Source of the DNA: Melieria omissa
Taxonomy: Eukaryota; Arthropoda; Insecta; Diptera; Ulidiidae
Direction: 5' to 3'
Assembly (NCBI GenBank): GCA_963971225.1
Contig: OZ020269.1
Span: 38,089,264-38,153,263 of the forward strand
Length of the DNA: 64,000 nucleotides
Under the pieces are notes generated by a model. That model was given only the letters and a program-made list of their open reading frames with translations, made no database searches and had not been told where the DNA came from. Made by a program: the position numbers and the translations under genes. Below, piece after piece: positions 55,901 to 62,893 of the stretch (position 1 is its first letter; every line of letters begins with the position of its first letter).

Positions 55901-56491
55901 ACAGCGCTCCACTGCCGCTCATCTCTAAACGAGATCTCCGAGCAGTACAACGTGCTGCTGGGTGCCGGGGCACAGGGACATAGAGGGTAACTGTATAGCC
56001 GACGAGCTGGCCAGAGCAGGCACGGAGCTGCAATCTATAAACGCTACAGAAGAGGCTGGCATTCCACTCTCTACCTGCAAATTACGCCTCAGGAGCTTTA
56101 TCTTCGTAGAGCAAACACTAGATGGCTCGAAGAAGATACATGCCACACAGCAAGACAGATCTGGCCAACAATCGATATGAGCAGATCCAGGGAATTGATC
56201 CTGCTAAACAAACCCTCAATAGGGATTGTCGTAGGAATCATAACTGGACACTGCCCCATCGGTCAACACGCCAGAAGACTAGGCCTGCTGTACAATGATT
56301 TCTGCAGAAGCTGCAGAAACGAAGACTGTGAGGAAACTGTTGAGCACTTCCTCTGCGAATGTCCGGCGCTTGCAAGAACACGCCTACGTCTCTTGGGACA
56401 GCACTCCTTCAGCTGCTTAGCAGATCTAGAGCAGATGCCCCCAAGCAATCTTAACCAATTCATCAGAGCCACTAGATGGCTCTCACCTTAG
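52810..56491 (+). pseudogene. LINE ORF2: APE endonuclease, reverse transcriptase, RNase H (inactivated)
   Basis: Frame open from before 52810; the ATG at 52900 (MFRSTKQRTIQVVQINLHRS) overlaps the end of ORF1 and is the likely start. Endonuclease: INLHRS, LIQEPW, and GAHANAHHTMWGSTDTNDRG, where the usual catalytic aspartate before ANAHH is histidine (53320-53322), then SDASLSDHRYI. Reverse transcriptase: FLDIEGAFNN, TRGTPQGGVLSPLLWN and AYADDIALLAS, all intact. A TGA at 55138-55140 stands where LTWKD-type sequence is expected. Frameshifts near 55455, 55965 and 56105 then break the RNase H (FYTDGSKMNDKVGSGVY, TIYTDSQAAIQAL, VPGH) and the terminal knuckle (CRSCRNEDCEETVEHFLCEC). The copy cannot make an active protein. 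Confidence 0.92.
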
Positions 56492-56608
56492 GGAAGCGTG
56501 TAGGCGGAGTCATCTCCCCACCATGTGGTAACACAATGGGCCACCAGGCCTAAGTGATACCCGTGAGGCGGACACTTAACCTACCTACCTACCTACCTGC
56601 TGTACTTC

Positions 56609-56687
56609 ACAGTGCATGCCTAAAAGTATGCTTGGAAAACATTCGTGCGGAGAAAAGCATTGCGGCACAGAATTTCTCATCGTATCA
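56609..56687 (-). repeat. 3' LTR, proximal 79 bp
   Basis: ACAGTGCATGCCTAAAAGTA through CTCATCGTATCA, identical in layout to 59223-59301. Separated from its other part by the LINE. Confidence 0.92.
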
Positions 56688-56698
56688 CTGTCCATCAC

Positions 56699-57640
56699 TT
56701 AGACTTGTTCGTCCCGAACAAGTACCGAGGCTCCGCCGGAGTAAGACGCCAGGCGCTCCAAATGGACTACTTTCAGCCTGGCGTTTCCGCTGCAGCAGCG
56801 TTGAACCCTGTACACCACGTCATTAATCCTGGTCACGACCTTGTACGGTCCTTCCCATGACGTTTGAAGCTTTGGAGACAAACCTTTCCTCCGCTGCGGG
56901 TTGTAAAGCATTACCAGATTGCCTTCTTGGAACCCCTCTGGGTTAGCCCGTAGACCATAGCTCGCTGTCAACCTGCTTTCAACTAGTTGAGTGCGGCTCC
57001 GCGATCTTCTCCTCGGCCCTTTCGCAACCGAACACGGATTACAGCCTCTGATCCACTCAGCGACAGACTCCTGGCATCCTACCCAATAGAACCGCCTTCT
57101 TATCTTGGCGACAGTTTTTGCGATGCCTAGGTGCCCTCCACTGGAGTCGTTATGGTTTTCCTCGATGACATTGTCGATTCGGCCTCTCGGGACCACTATT
57201 AGGGATTTTCTGGTCCTGCCATCCCTGCTCTCCCACTCGCGGTATAGGCAGCCATCCTGCAGACGTAGACTTTGCCACTGTGCCCAGTAAGCCTTCGCGA
57301 TCGGGCTCTCACTAGCCATCTCCTGCCAGGCCGGCCGTAATCTCTGCGCTTTGCCTTTGATGATCTTCGCGAGATCCGTATCCTTGGGCTGGTCCTTCTG
57401 TAGCCTTTCCGCAAGCCAATCTTCCTCTTGCAGAACTCTTACCGACCGAACATCCACAATTTGTCCCTCGTTTTCGGCCTGCGAATTATGCCTGCGTTCG
57501 GTCTCGCACGAATGGTGTGGCAGAGCGTCATCCCTTCTTGGCAACGTCTTTTGTCCGGAACGCTTTTCTCGCAGATGGCAGTCTCGTGATATGTGGCCTT
57601 GCTTGCCACATCGCCAGCAACTGACTCGAGATGATACTGC
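56699..57640 (-). pseudogene. gypsy Gag zinc knuckle fused to an integrase remnant
   Basis: On the minus strand this frame carries CWRCGKQGHISRDC (57578-57619), a CCHC knuckle that belongs to Gag, then RDDALPHHSC. It continues in frame into pol: VRVLQEEDWLAERLQKDQ, then the integrase zinc-binding segment (ENHNDSSGGHLGIAKT, FYWVGCQ, CNPCSVAKGP). The catalytic core is absent; the frame passes directly to the C-terminal region ESRLTASYGLRANPEGFQEG, LVMLYNPQRRKGLSPKLQ and WEGPYKVVTRINDVVYRVQR. Thus protease, reverse transcriptase, RNase H and the integrase core have been removed by at least two deletions that left one open frame of about 300 codons. Sequence style fits the mdg1/412 side of gypsy elements, tentatively. 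Confidence 0.8.
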
Positions 57641-57658
57641 CCGCAGCCCCGCTGGTGC

Positions 57659-58813
57659 CTACGAGCTCACTGTCTGGCTTTGCGTGACATGTCCAGATTG
57701 GACCCCATGCATCTCCGCAGATGAATGTCGAAAACTTCCCCTCCAGGCCGCCTCATACGTCAATGCGCTTGTCACCGTCTCACGGAATGTCGGCTTGCCC
57801 ATCATCAATGCACTGCGTCGTGTCTCCGGGTCATGAAGACCTTCAATAAACGCCTCAATCTTCATCCTCTCGAGATAATCAGCGCCGAATTTCGGGTAGC
57901 ACAACTGTACGAGCCGCTCAATGTCTGCTGCATACGTCTGCAGCGCCTCGTCTGCTCTTTGCCAGCGGTGCTTCAGCTCGCAATAATACAGCATTTTGTT
58001 GTGCTCGTCACTGTATCTGGCTGCCAATGCCCTCATGACGGTCTCGTAATCACCTCTCAAACCTTCCGAAACTGTTTGTATTACCTCAGCCGCACGACCT
58101 CTTAGAGCCAGTATCAGCCTCCGACCTTTCCTAACATTGGTCCACTGACTCTCCAAAGCAGCCATCTCGAATTGTAGTTTGAATGTGTCAAACGACGTAG
58201 TACCGTCATAAGTAGGCACTTCTATGGCAAAACTTTCCGGCGGCAAACATTCTCGTGGCTGTACCTCTCTAAGCCGCTCGTTGATTTTCCTGTTTACTGA
58301 ATCCTCCAGACCGTCAACTCGTTTGTCTAAATGTTCTACTCGCGTCTCCAGGTGCTCAACTTTCACATTAATCCTGTCTGAAATCTCCTCCACTTTCTGC
58401 TCCAAGCGCGCAGAATTTTCCTGAAGCTTGGTTTCCATTCGCTCTGCTACTTCTCGGTTCGTAGTTTCGATTTTTGCTGAAATTTCCTGATTCGCAGTTT
58501 CCATTTTCCGGTTGGAAGCTTCAAACATGCCTTTCATTGCGACCATAAGCTGGCTCATGTCCATTGCTTGTGGTGGCGTAGCCGCTGCAGCCGTACTTTG
58601 CATCGACGCAGCACCAGCAGGCGATTCCTCCACCTTGGCCGACGCCTCTTGTTCCTGCGTTCCGAACTCGTGTGCAGCCCAATCAATGCCTCGTGATTCA
58701 CACGCCTCTCGCAAACGCAGCTGCAACTCCACCTTACCGCCAGCAGTCGGCAAATTCCAGGCAGCCAGCTCCTTCTTCAGCTGGCCAACCTTCAGCAGCT
58801 CCAGTTTAACCAT
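57659..58813 (-). CDS. gypsy Gag with N-terminal SAP-like domain (384 aa)
   Basis: The ATG at 58813 lies about 60 bp inside the 5' LTR boundary. Residues about 5-40 (KVGQLKKELAAWNLPTAGGK, VELQLRLREAC) form a SAP-like motif, a DNA/RNA-binding helix pair. Residues about 80-195 are a long heptad-rich coiled coil (NRKMETANQEISAKIETTNR, RVEHLDKRVDGLEDSVNRKI). Residues about 205-370 are a capsid-like Gag region (PTYDGTTSFDTFKLQFEMAA, LILALRGRAAEVIQTV, ALAARYSDEHNK, KIEAFIEGLHDPETRRSALM). The frame stops after QSQTVSS at 57659. The zinc knuckle follows in the next frame, so a frameshift or programmed shift separates them. Apart from that the frame is intact. It would package element RNA. Confidence 0.85.
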   Translation of the reverse strand: MVKLELLKVGQLKKELAAWNLPTAGGKVELQLRLREACESRGIDWAAHEFGTQEQEASAKVEESPAGAASMQSTAAAATPPQAMDMSQLMVAMKGMFEASNRKMETANQEISAKIETTNREVAERMETKLQENSARLEQKVEEISDRINVKVEHLETRVEHLDKRVDGLEDSVNRKINERLREVQPRECLPPESFAIEVPTYDGTTSFDTFKLQFEMAALESQWTNVRKGRRLILALRGRAAEVIQTVSEGLRGDYETVMRALAARYSDEHNKMLYYCELKHRWQRADEALQTYAADIERLVQLCYPKFGADYLERMKIEAFIEGLHDPETRRSALMMGKPTFRETVTSALTYEAAWRGSFRHSSAEMHGVQSGHVTQSQTVSS

Positions 58814-58852
58814 GTCTGCGTTTTTATAATTTTATTTTACTTTCAGTAATAC

Positions 58853-58875
58853 AATCCTGACTTTCTGACACCAAA
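58853..58875 (-). promoter_or_regulatory. Primer-binding site of the gypsy element
   Basis: Minus strand: directly after the LTR end GTAACA comes TTTGGTGTCAGAAAGTCAGG. TGG-start and position are right for a tRNA primer-binding site (tRNA-Leu-like by memory of related elements; not verified). Confidence 0.65.
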
Positions 58876-59301
58876 TGTTACGAAAATTACTTCCCGGGTT
58901 CGTTTGGATTGGTTTTGAAAATAAAACAACTTCAGTTATCCAGCGCAACGTAGTCAAAACTAACAATCGCTTTATTTACAAATTTGCACTTGTTCTACTT
59001 TACACTACTACTATTGCATGTTTCCCCATTGCTTGCTCAACACAGACTCGACCCCTTGCGCTGCCACTGCTGCTTTTATACCAATTTTCTTATCGCGCCG
59101 AAGTTTCTTGTAACTTCTTATTGGAAAGCGCTCGACCATTCTCGCACAGCCCATTTCTTCGAGAACCAGCCTTGCCATATCGGACTATACCAAGCGAATT
59201 TATAACAGTTTTGCTGTACTTCACAGTGCATGCCTAAAAGTATGCTTGGAAAACATTCGTGCGGAGAAAAGCATTGCGGCACAGAATTTCTCATCGTATC
59301 A
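58876..59301 (-). repeat. 5' LTR (426 bp)
   Basis: Reads TGATACGATGAGAAATTCTG to AATTTTCGTAACA on the minus strand. Pairs with the split 3' LTR. Outer flank ATATAT. Confidence 0.93.
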
Positions 59302-60377
59302 ATATATTTATTAAAAAGAAGCCACTAAAAAATTTTTGGCGGCTACAGTGAGGATTGAACCGCGAACTCGTCGTCCGAGACAATGACTACATGACGCGAA
59401 ACTGGCAGGGGAAATGATTTTCAGACCATTTTTTGCTTTTTACAATCGTCCGATAGTGTACGGGTATTTTTACTCAAACATTCGCACAGCACCGGTTACC
59501 AGTCAATTGTTTGCATCTTAAAGTGATAACTTTTCTTATTTGCTGTAAATATAACGTTGCGAAAAACCTTGTTTTACTGGTCGAAGTCATTTTTATTGTT
59601 ACCCGTACCAACAGAAAGCATAAATAAATTATTTCAGACGGTAAAGTCAGCAGATATTCGGTTGCTTTTTCATTCAGTTCATGTCTCATTGAGTTTGCCG
59701 TTTCTAGTGCAGCAAGAAACAGTGATGGCGAGTTGAACTCTTTTCAAACGCAGAGCAACACAAGCAATTCAAACGTTAAGGCTTTGAGGGCAATCAGCAA
59801 CAACTGAAGTTAAATCATATTAAAACACGTTGGAACATACTTATGACGTTTTTCAGCAACAACATTTTTTTTGCAATCAATTTCCTATAAACGTACTACA
59901 GAATGAAAGAAAAAAAAAAAATTTTTTCATTTGCAAATAATCTTCGAACGCACCAGCAGCCCTTGCCCTGACTTTTGTATGGCGAATTTGCTGTACGAAC
60001 CCTAATCAACTCTGGGGCCTGGTTTGACCGAATTTGCGACTCTGGGGCCTGGTTTGACCGAATTAGCAACCGTGACTCCTCTCAGTTTCGCGTCATGTAG
60101 TCATTGGTCCGAGACACTCCCATACAAGACGCGACTGACCGAAACTCCACTACATTCGCAACATTTTTTGAATTTACCAATACACTTGCATGAAATTTGG
60201 CCCATATGAGACAACATATCGCTGCAATTTGTCTTTCATTTAAACTGAAACAAACCATTTGACAACCATAGAAACATTAATTGCTTATACACGCATGTGT
60301 AAGAATGAGACAACAATAGAAACAACTGCTGACAAGAACTCGCATCGGAGTTAATATAAATGATTAAGAGCCATCGG
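59302..60377. other. No gene; two small repeat structures
   Basis: 59347-59405 (minus) carries GGTTCAATCC, a perfect B-box-like motif, beside CAGTTTCGCGTCATGTAGTC. The latter recurs in plus orientation at 60084-60106, giving an inverted pair about 680 bp apart. Otherwise nothing recognised. Confidence 0.4.
60009..60068 (+). repeat. 30-bp tandem duplication
   Basis: ACTCTGGGGCCTGGTTTGAC followed by CGAATT occurs twice in direct succession with a period of 30 bp and one or two differences. Confidence 0.85.
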
Positions 60378-60498
60378 CTGCCATAGCTACGTAGCTCAGC
60401 TGGCTAACGCGCGCGCCGCGAGTCAAATACGACGCGCGAGCCCATGTTCAAACCTCCGGTGCTTCAAACGCCGAAAAAAAAGAAAAACAGAAAGCAGG
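60378..60498 (+). mobile_element. SINE head (tRNA-like part only)
   Basis: GTAGCTCAGCTGGCTAACGC (A box) and GTTCAAACC (B box) are followed by an A-rich linker (CGCCGAAAAAAAAGAAAAAC), as in the SINE at 38103. The central and 3' domains are not seen. Confidence 0.7.
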
Positions 60499-60576
60499 TA
60501 AGAAATCGAATTGAAATTTAATTTTAAATAAAAAATATTATTTGAATTGAATATTTAAATAATTCTGCACTTTCAG

Positions 60577-60703
60577 TAACTTCAATATTTGGGCCATAGT
60601 GCAGATACCGAAGCGCAAGACCAAGGAAGAAGGAAAGCCAATGCCCAATGATGATGCCCGCGCTAAGCAAACCAAGCAGGGACCGCAAATTATTTTTTTT
60701 TAA
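60577..60703 (+). CDS. Candidate terminal exon (about 41 codons)
   Basis: A good acceptor (TGCACTTTCAG|TAAC) is followed by an open frame reading NFNIWAIVQIPKRKTKEEGK and PMPNDDARAKQTKQGP, then a TAA at 60701. Codon use (GCC CGC GCT AAG, ACC AAG CAG) is unlike the AT-rich surroundings and looks host-like. I cannot name the protein: it is highly charged, with a short hydrophobic start. It lies between two SINE heads. It could be a real last exon, an exon remnant or part of an unrecognised element. No upstream exon is visible in this window. Confidence 0.35.
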
Positions 60704-60934
60704 ATTAAATTTTTTATATTATTTTATTTAAATTAATTTAAAAAAAAATTAGGCAGAAGTAAAAGCAAACGGGTTTTCCAAAAAATTTCAATAAAAACCT
60801 GCATTTTTTCAATATTGAGTATTGGTCATGAACCGATGACCGATTTATACATGACATTGTGACCGATATTTGCATCAGCATTTCAGTCAGACATTTCGGC
60901 ACATGACCGATCAACTTTCTGAAATTTCCATTTT
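60704..60934. other. AT-rich spacer with GACCGA motifs
   Basis: Several ATGACCGAT/GTGACCGAT motifs at 60835-60915; see the matching palindromic cluster at 61180-61315. Confidence 0.35.
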
Positions 60935-61052
60935 TTTTCGGTGTTTGCTGCAACACCGACAAACAAAAAAAATTTGCTGCAACGGTGATTTGAACTCGCG
61001 GAGTCTTGACTCGCGGCCAACGCACTAGCAGCTGAGCTACGGCAGCTGCCGC
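60935..61052 (-). mobile_element. SINE head, minus strand
   Basis: On the minus strand GCCGTAGCTCAGCTGCTAGT (A box), GAGTTCAAATC (B box) and a linker ending CACCGAAAAAAAA, related to the heads at 38103 and 60378. Confidence 0.7.
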
Positions 61053-61179
61053 GGCGGCGGCGGTGAAATAGCCATTAAAAACTAAATATTTGGAGGTTGG
61101 AATACGTATGCGTTAGAGCAGAGCAAATACACTTTTCTTAATATGCAAAAGGTGTGTGTTAGAGTGAAACAAAAATCTC

Positions 61180-61315
61180 ACGTACACGAGAGTTTCGGTC
61201 AGTTTTTTCACACCGCCTGTACAAAAAAGATAGAAACTTTGTTCGGAGAGCTGACCGAAACTTCGGTCAGGCATGTCGGTCATATGACCGACCATATGAC
61301 CGTCACTGTTCTTGT
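61180..61315. repeat. Cluster of GACCGA/TCGGTC palindromes
   Basis: Contains CGGTCATATGACCG (perfect 14-bp palindrome), a second CCATATGACCG, and CTGACCGAAACTTCGGTCAG (perfect 20-bp palindrome). Related half-sites occur at 60835-60915. Confidence 0.7.
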
Positions 61316-61369
61316 AGGGGAGCTTGAAATTTTTGTGCCGTTTTCGTCGTATGAGACTGGACATCTATA

Positions 61370-61616
61370 TCTGTGGCCGTAAGGAATAACAGCCAAAGTC
61401 GAGTTAGGACAAAATTGAGTTATTTCCACCATTGCATTCATCGTATTCAAATGTACTACTACACAAAATTCCATGGCTTTTGCTCATAAAATGAATGTTT
61501 TACGCCCAACAATCTAAAATTTTTCTAGTTAAATCTAAAGCAAATTCAGAAATTAAAAGTGCTCTCCTGAAAACTTCATCAAATCGACTTTGGCTGTTAT
61601 TCCTTACGTCCACAGA
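61370..61616. mobile_element. TA-flanked MITE, copy 2 (247 bp)
   Basis: Ends TCTGTGGCCGTAAGGAATAA and the inverse at the right (TTATTCCTTACGTCCACAGA), flanked by TA (61368-61369 and 61617-61618). Similar in size and end pattern to 30859-31096. The uninterrupted target is present at 49770-49846. Confidence 0.9.
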
Positions 61617-61640
61617 TATGATGAGTTATCTGTGGTTAAA

Positions 61641-61857
61641 CTAAGTTTAAACTGTCAACAGCTTCTGTTCATTTATTTTTTGTTTTGGTCAGCTCTTGCC
61701 TGTCGTGAGCGAAATTCTTTTTTTGCACTGTTTTAGATTCTTATACTTTTTGCGCAACGTTTTCGCGCACCGGAACTTAACACTTCATTCAATAATGTGT
61801 GTGACTAACTAATTAAAACACATTTTTTTGCCAAAATTTAAATAAATAAATAAATTT
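61641..61857. other. No gene; flank of the mariner
   Basis: Probably includes the mariner 3' UTR (AATAAATAAATAAA near 61840), but its terminal repeat could not be identified. Confidence 0.35.
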
Positions 61858-62886
61858 TTATTCATCAACATAGTCCCCTTTTAGGGAGATACAATCATTC
61901 CAACGCTTTTCCAATCTTTCGATACCGCCTTTGTAGAACGATTTTTCTTTGCCTTCAAAATAGGCGTTAGTTTCGGCGATTACTTCATCATTTGAGCCAA
62001 ATCTCTTACCACGGAGCATCTTTTTGAGGTCTGCGAAGAGCCAGTAGTCGCTGGGGGCCAGATCTGGAGAATACGGGGGATGAGGAAGCAATTCGAAGCC
62101 CAATTCATGCATTTTTGCCATCGTTTTCATCGACTTGTGACACGGTGCATTGTCTTGGTGAAACAACAATTTTTTCTTCTTCATATGGGCCCGCTTAATC
62201 GAGATTTCTTCTTTCAAACGTTCCAATAACGCTATATAATAGTCGCTATTGATTGTTTTCCCTTTCTCAAGATAGTCGATGAATATTATTCCGTGCACAT
62301 CCCAAAATACTGACGCCATAACCTTGCCAGCCGATGTTTGTGCCTTTGGACGCTTTGGGCGGCTTTCACCGGTTGCATGCCACTCAGCAGACTGCCGATT
62401 TGACTCTGGAGTGAAATGGTGGATCCATGTTTCATCCATTGTGATGTACCGATGCAAAAACTCCGACTTGTTGCGCGTAAACATGTCCAAACAGCTCTTT
62501 GAATCATCGATTCGTTGTTGTTTTTGCTCCGGTGTGAGCAAACGCGGCACCCATTTCGAAAACACCTTTTTCATAACCAAATGTTCGTGTATTATGGTGT
62601 GTACACTGCCTGCTGATATCTTTAGAATATCAGCTATCTCCCCCACTTTCACTTTACGGTCGGACATAATGATTTTCAGTGGTTTTTCAACGTTTTCCGG
62701 AATAACAGCGTCATTTGGCCGTCCAGTAGATGGAATGTCATCGGTGTCTGTACGACCACGTTTGAATTCGGCATACCAATAACAAATGGTTCTTTTTGAT
62801 GGAGCAGAGTCCGAATAATGTTTTTCAAGCCATTCCTGGCATTGAACAGTATTTTTTTTCATTAAAAAACAATGATAAATCAGCAC
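61858..62886 (-). CDS. Mariner transposase, DD34D, nearly intact (342 aa)
   Basis: An uninterrupted minus-strand frame. HTH part: SKRTICYWYAEFKRGRTDTD and GEIADILKISAGSVHTIIHE; the linker motif WVPRLLTPEQK is present. Catalytic triad: D in YITMDETWIHH, D in LFHQDNAPCHKS and D in PHPPYSPDLAPSDYWLF, the last two 34 residues apart in mariner fashion. It ends RWNDCISLKGDYVDE. Length matches the family (about 345). The first residues (MLIYHCFLMKKN) lack the usual few N-terminal codons because a LINE tail begins only 7 bp upstream of the ATG, so the natural start is probably displaced. The absence of stops makes it the best-preserved transposase here. It resembles irritans-type mariners. Confidence 0.9.
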   Translation of the reverse strand: MLIYHCFLMKKNTVQCQEWLEKHYSDSAPSKRTICYWYAEFKRGRTDTDDIPSTGRPNDAVIPENVEKPLKIIMSDRKVKVGEIADILKISAGSVHTIIHEHLVMKKVFSKWVPRLLTPEQKQQRIDDSKSCLDMFTRNKSEFLHRYITMDETWIHHFTPESNRQSAEWHATGESRPKRPKAQTSAGKVMASVFWDVHGIIFIDYLEKGKTINSDYYIALLERLKEEISIKRAHMKKKKLLFHQDNAPCHKSMKTMAKMHELGFELLPHPPYSPDLAPSDYWLFADLKKMLRGKRFGSNDEVIAETNAYFEGKEKSFYKGGIERLEKRWNDCISLKGDYVDE

Positions 62887-62893
62887 ACGGAAT

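Larger units (their letters stand above)
51125..56598 (+). mobile_element. Nearly full-length LOA/I-type LINE, 10-bp TSD
   Basis: GCTGTACTTC is repeated at 51115-51124 and 56599-56608. Order: 5' UTR (51125 to about 51398, starting CTCTCGCGACGG), ORF1, overlapping ORF2 (endonuclease, reverse transcriptase, RNase H, zinc knuckle), short 3' UTR and an ACCT-repeat tail (about 56579-56598). At 5474 bp it is the length expected for this clade. Its GC content is far above its surroundings. Confidence 0.93.
50778..59301 (-). mobile_element. Internally deleted Ty3/gypsy LTR retrotransposon, 3' LTR split by a LINE
   Basis: Minus-strand element: 5' LTR 58876-59301, primer-binding site, gag, zinc knuckle, integrase remnant, and 3' LTR (56609-56687 plus 50778-51124). 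The two halves of the 3' LTR add up to exactly 426 bp, the length of the 5' LTR, once the LINE and its 10-bp duplication are removed. LTRs begin TG and end CA and differ at about two sites. ATAT flanks both outer ends, an AT-alternating target typical of gypsy-group elements. Protease, reverse transcriptase, RNase H and the integrase core are absent. Confidence 0.92.

Noticed and set aside
58224..58829. Plus-strand frames opposite the Gag gene
   Set aside because: Antisense shadows of the minus-strand Gag coding sequence.
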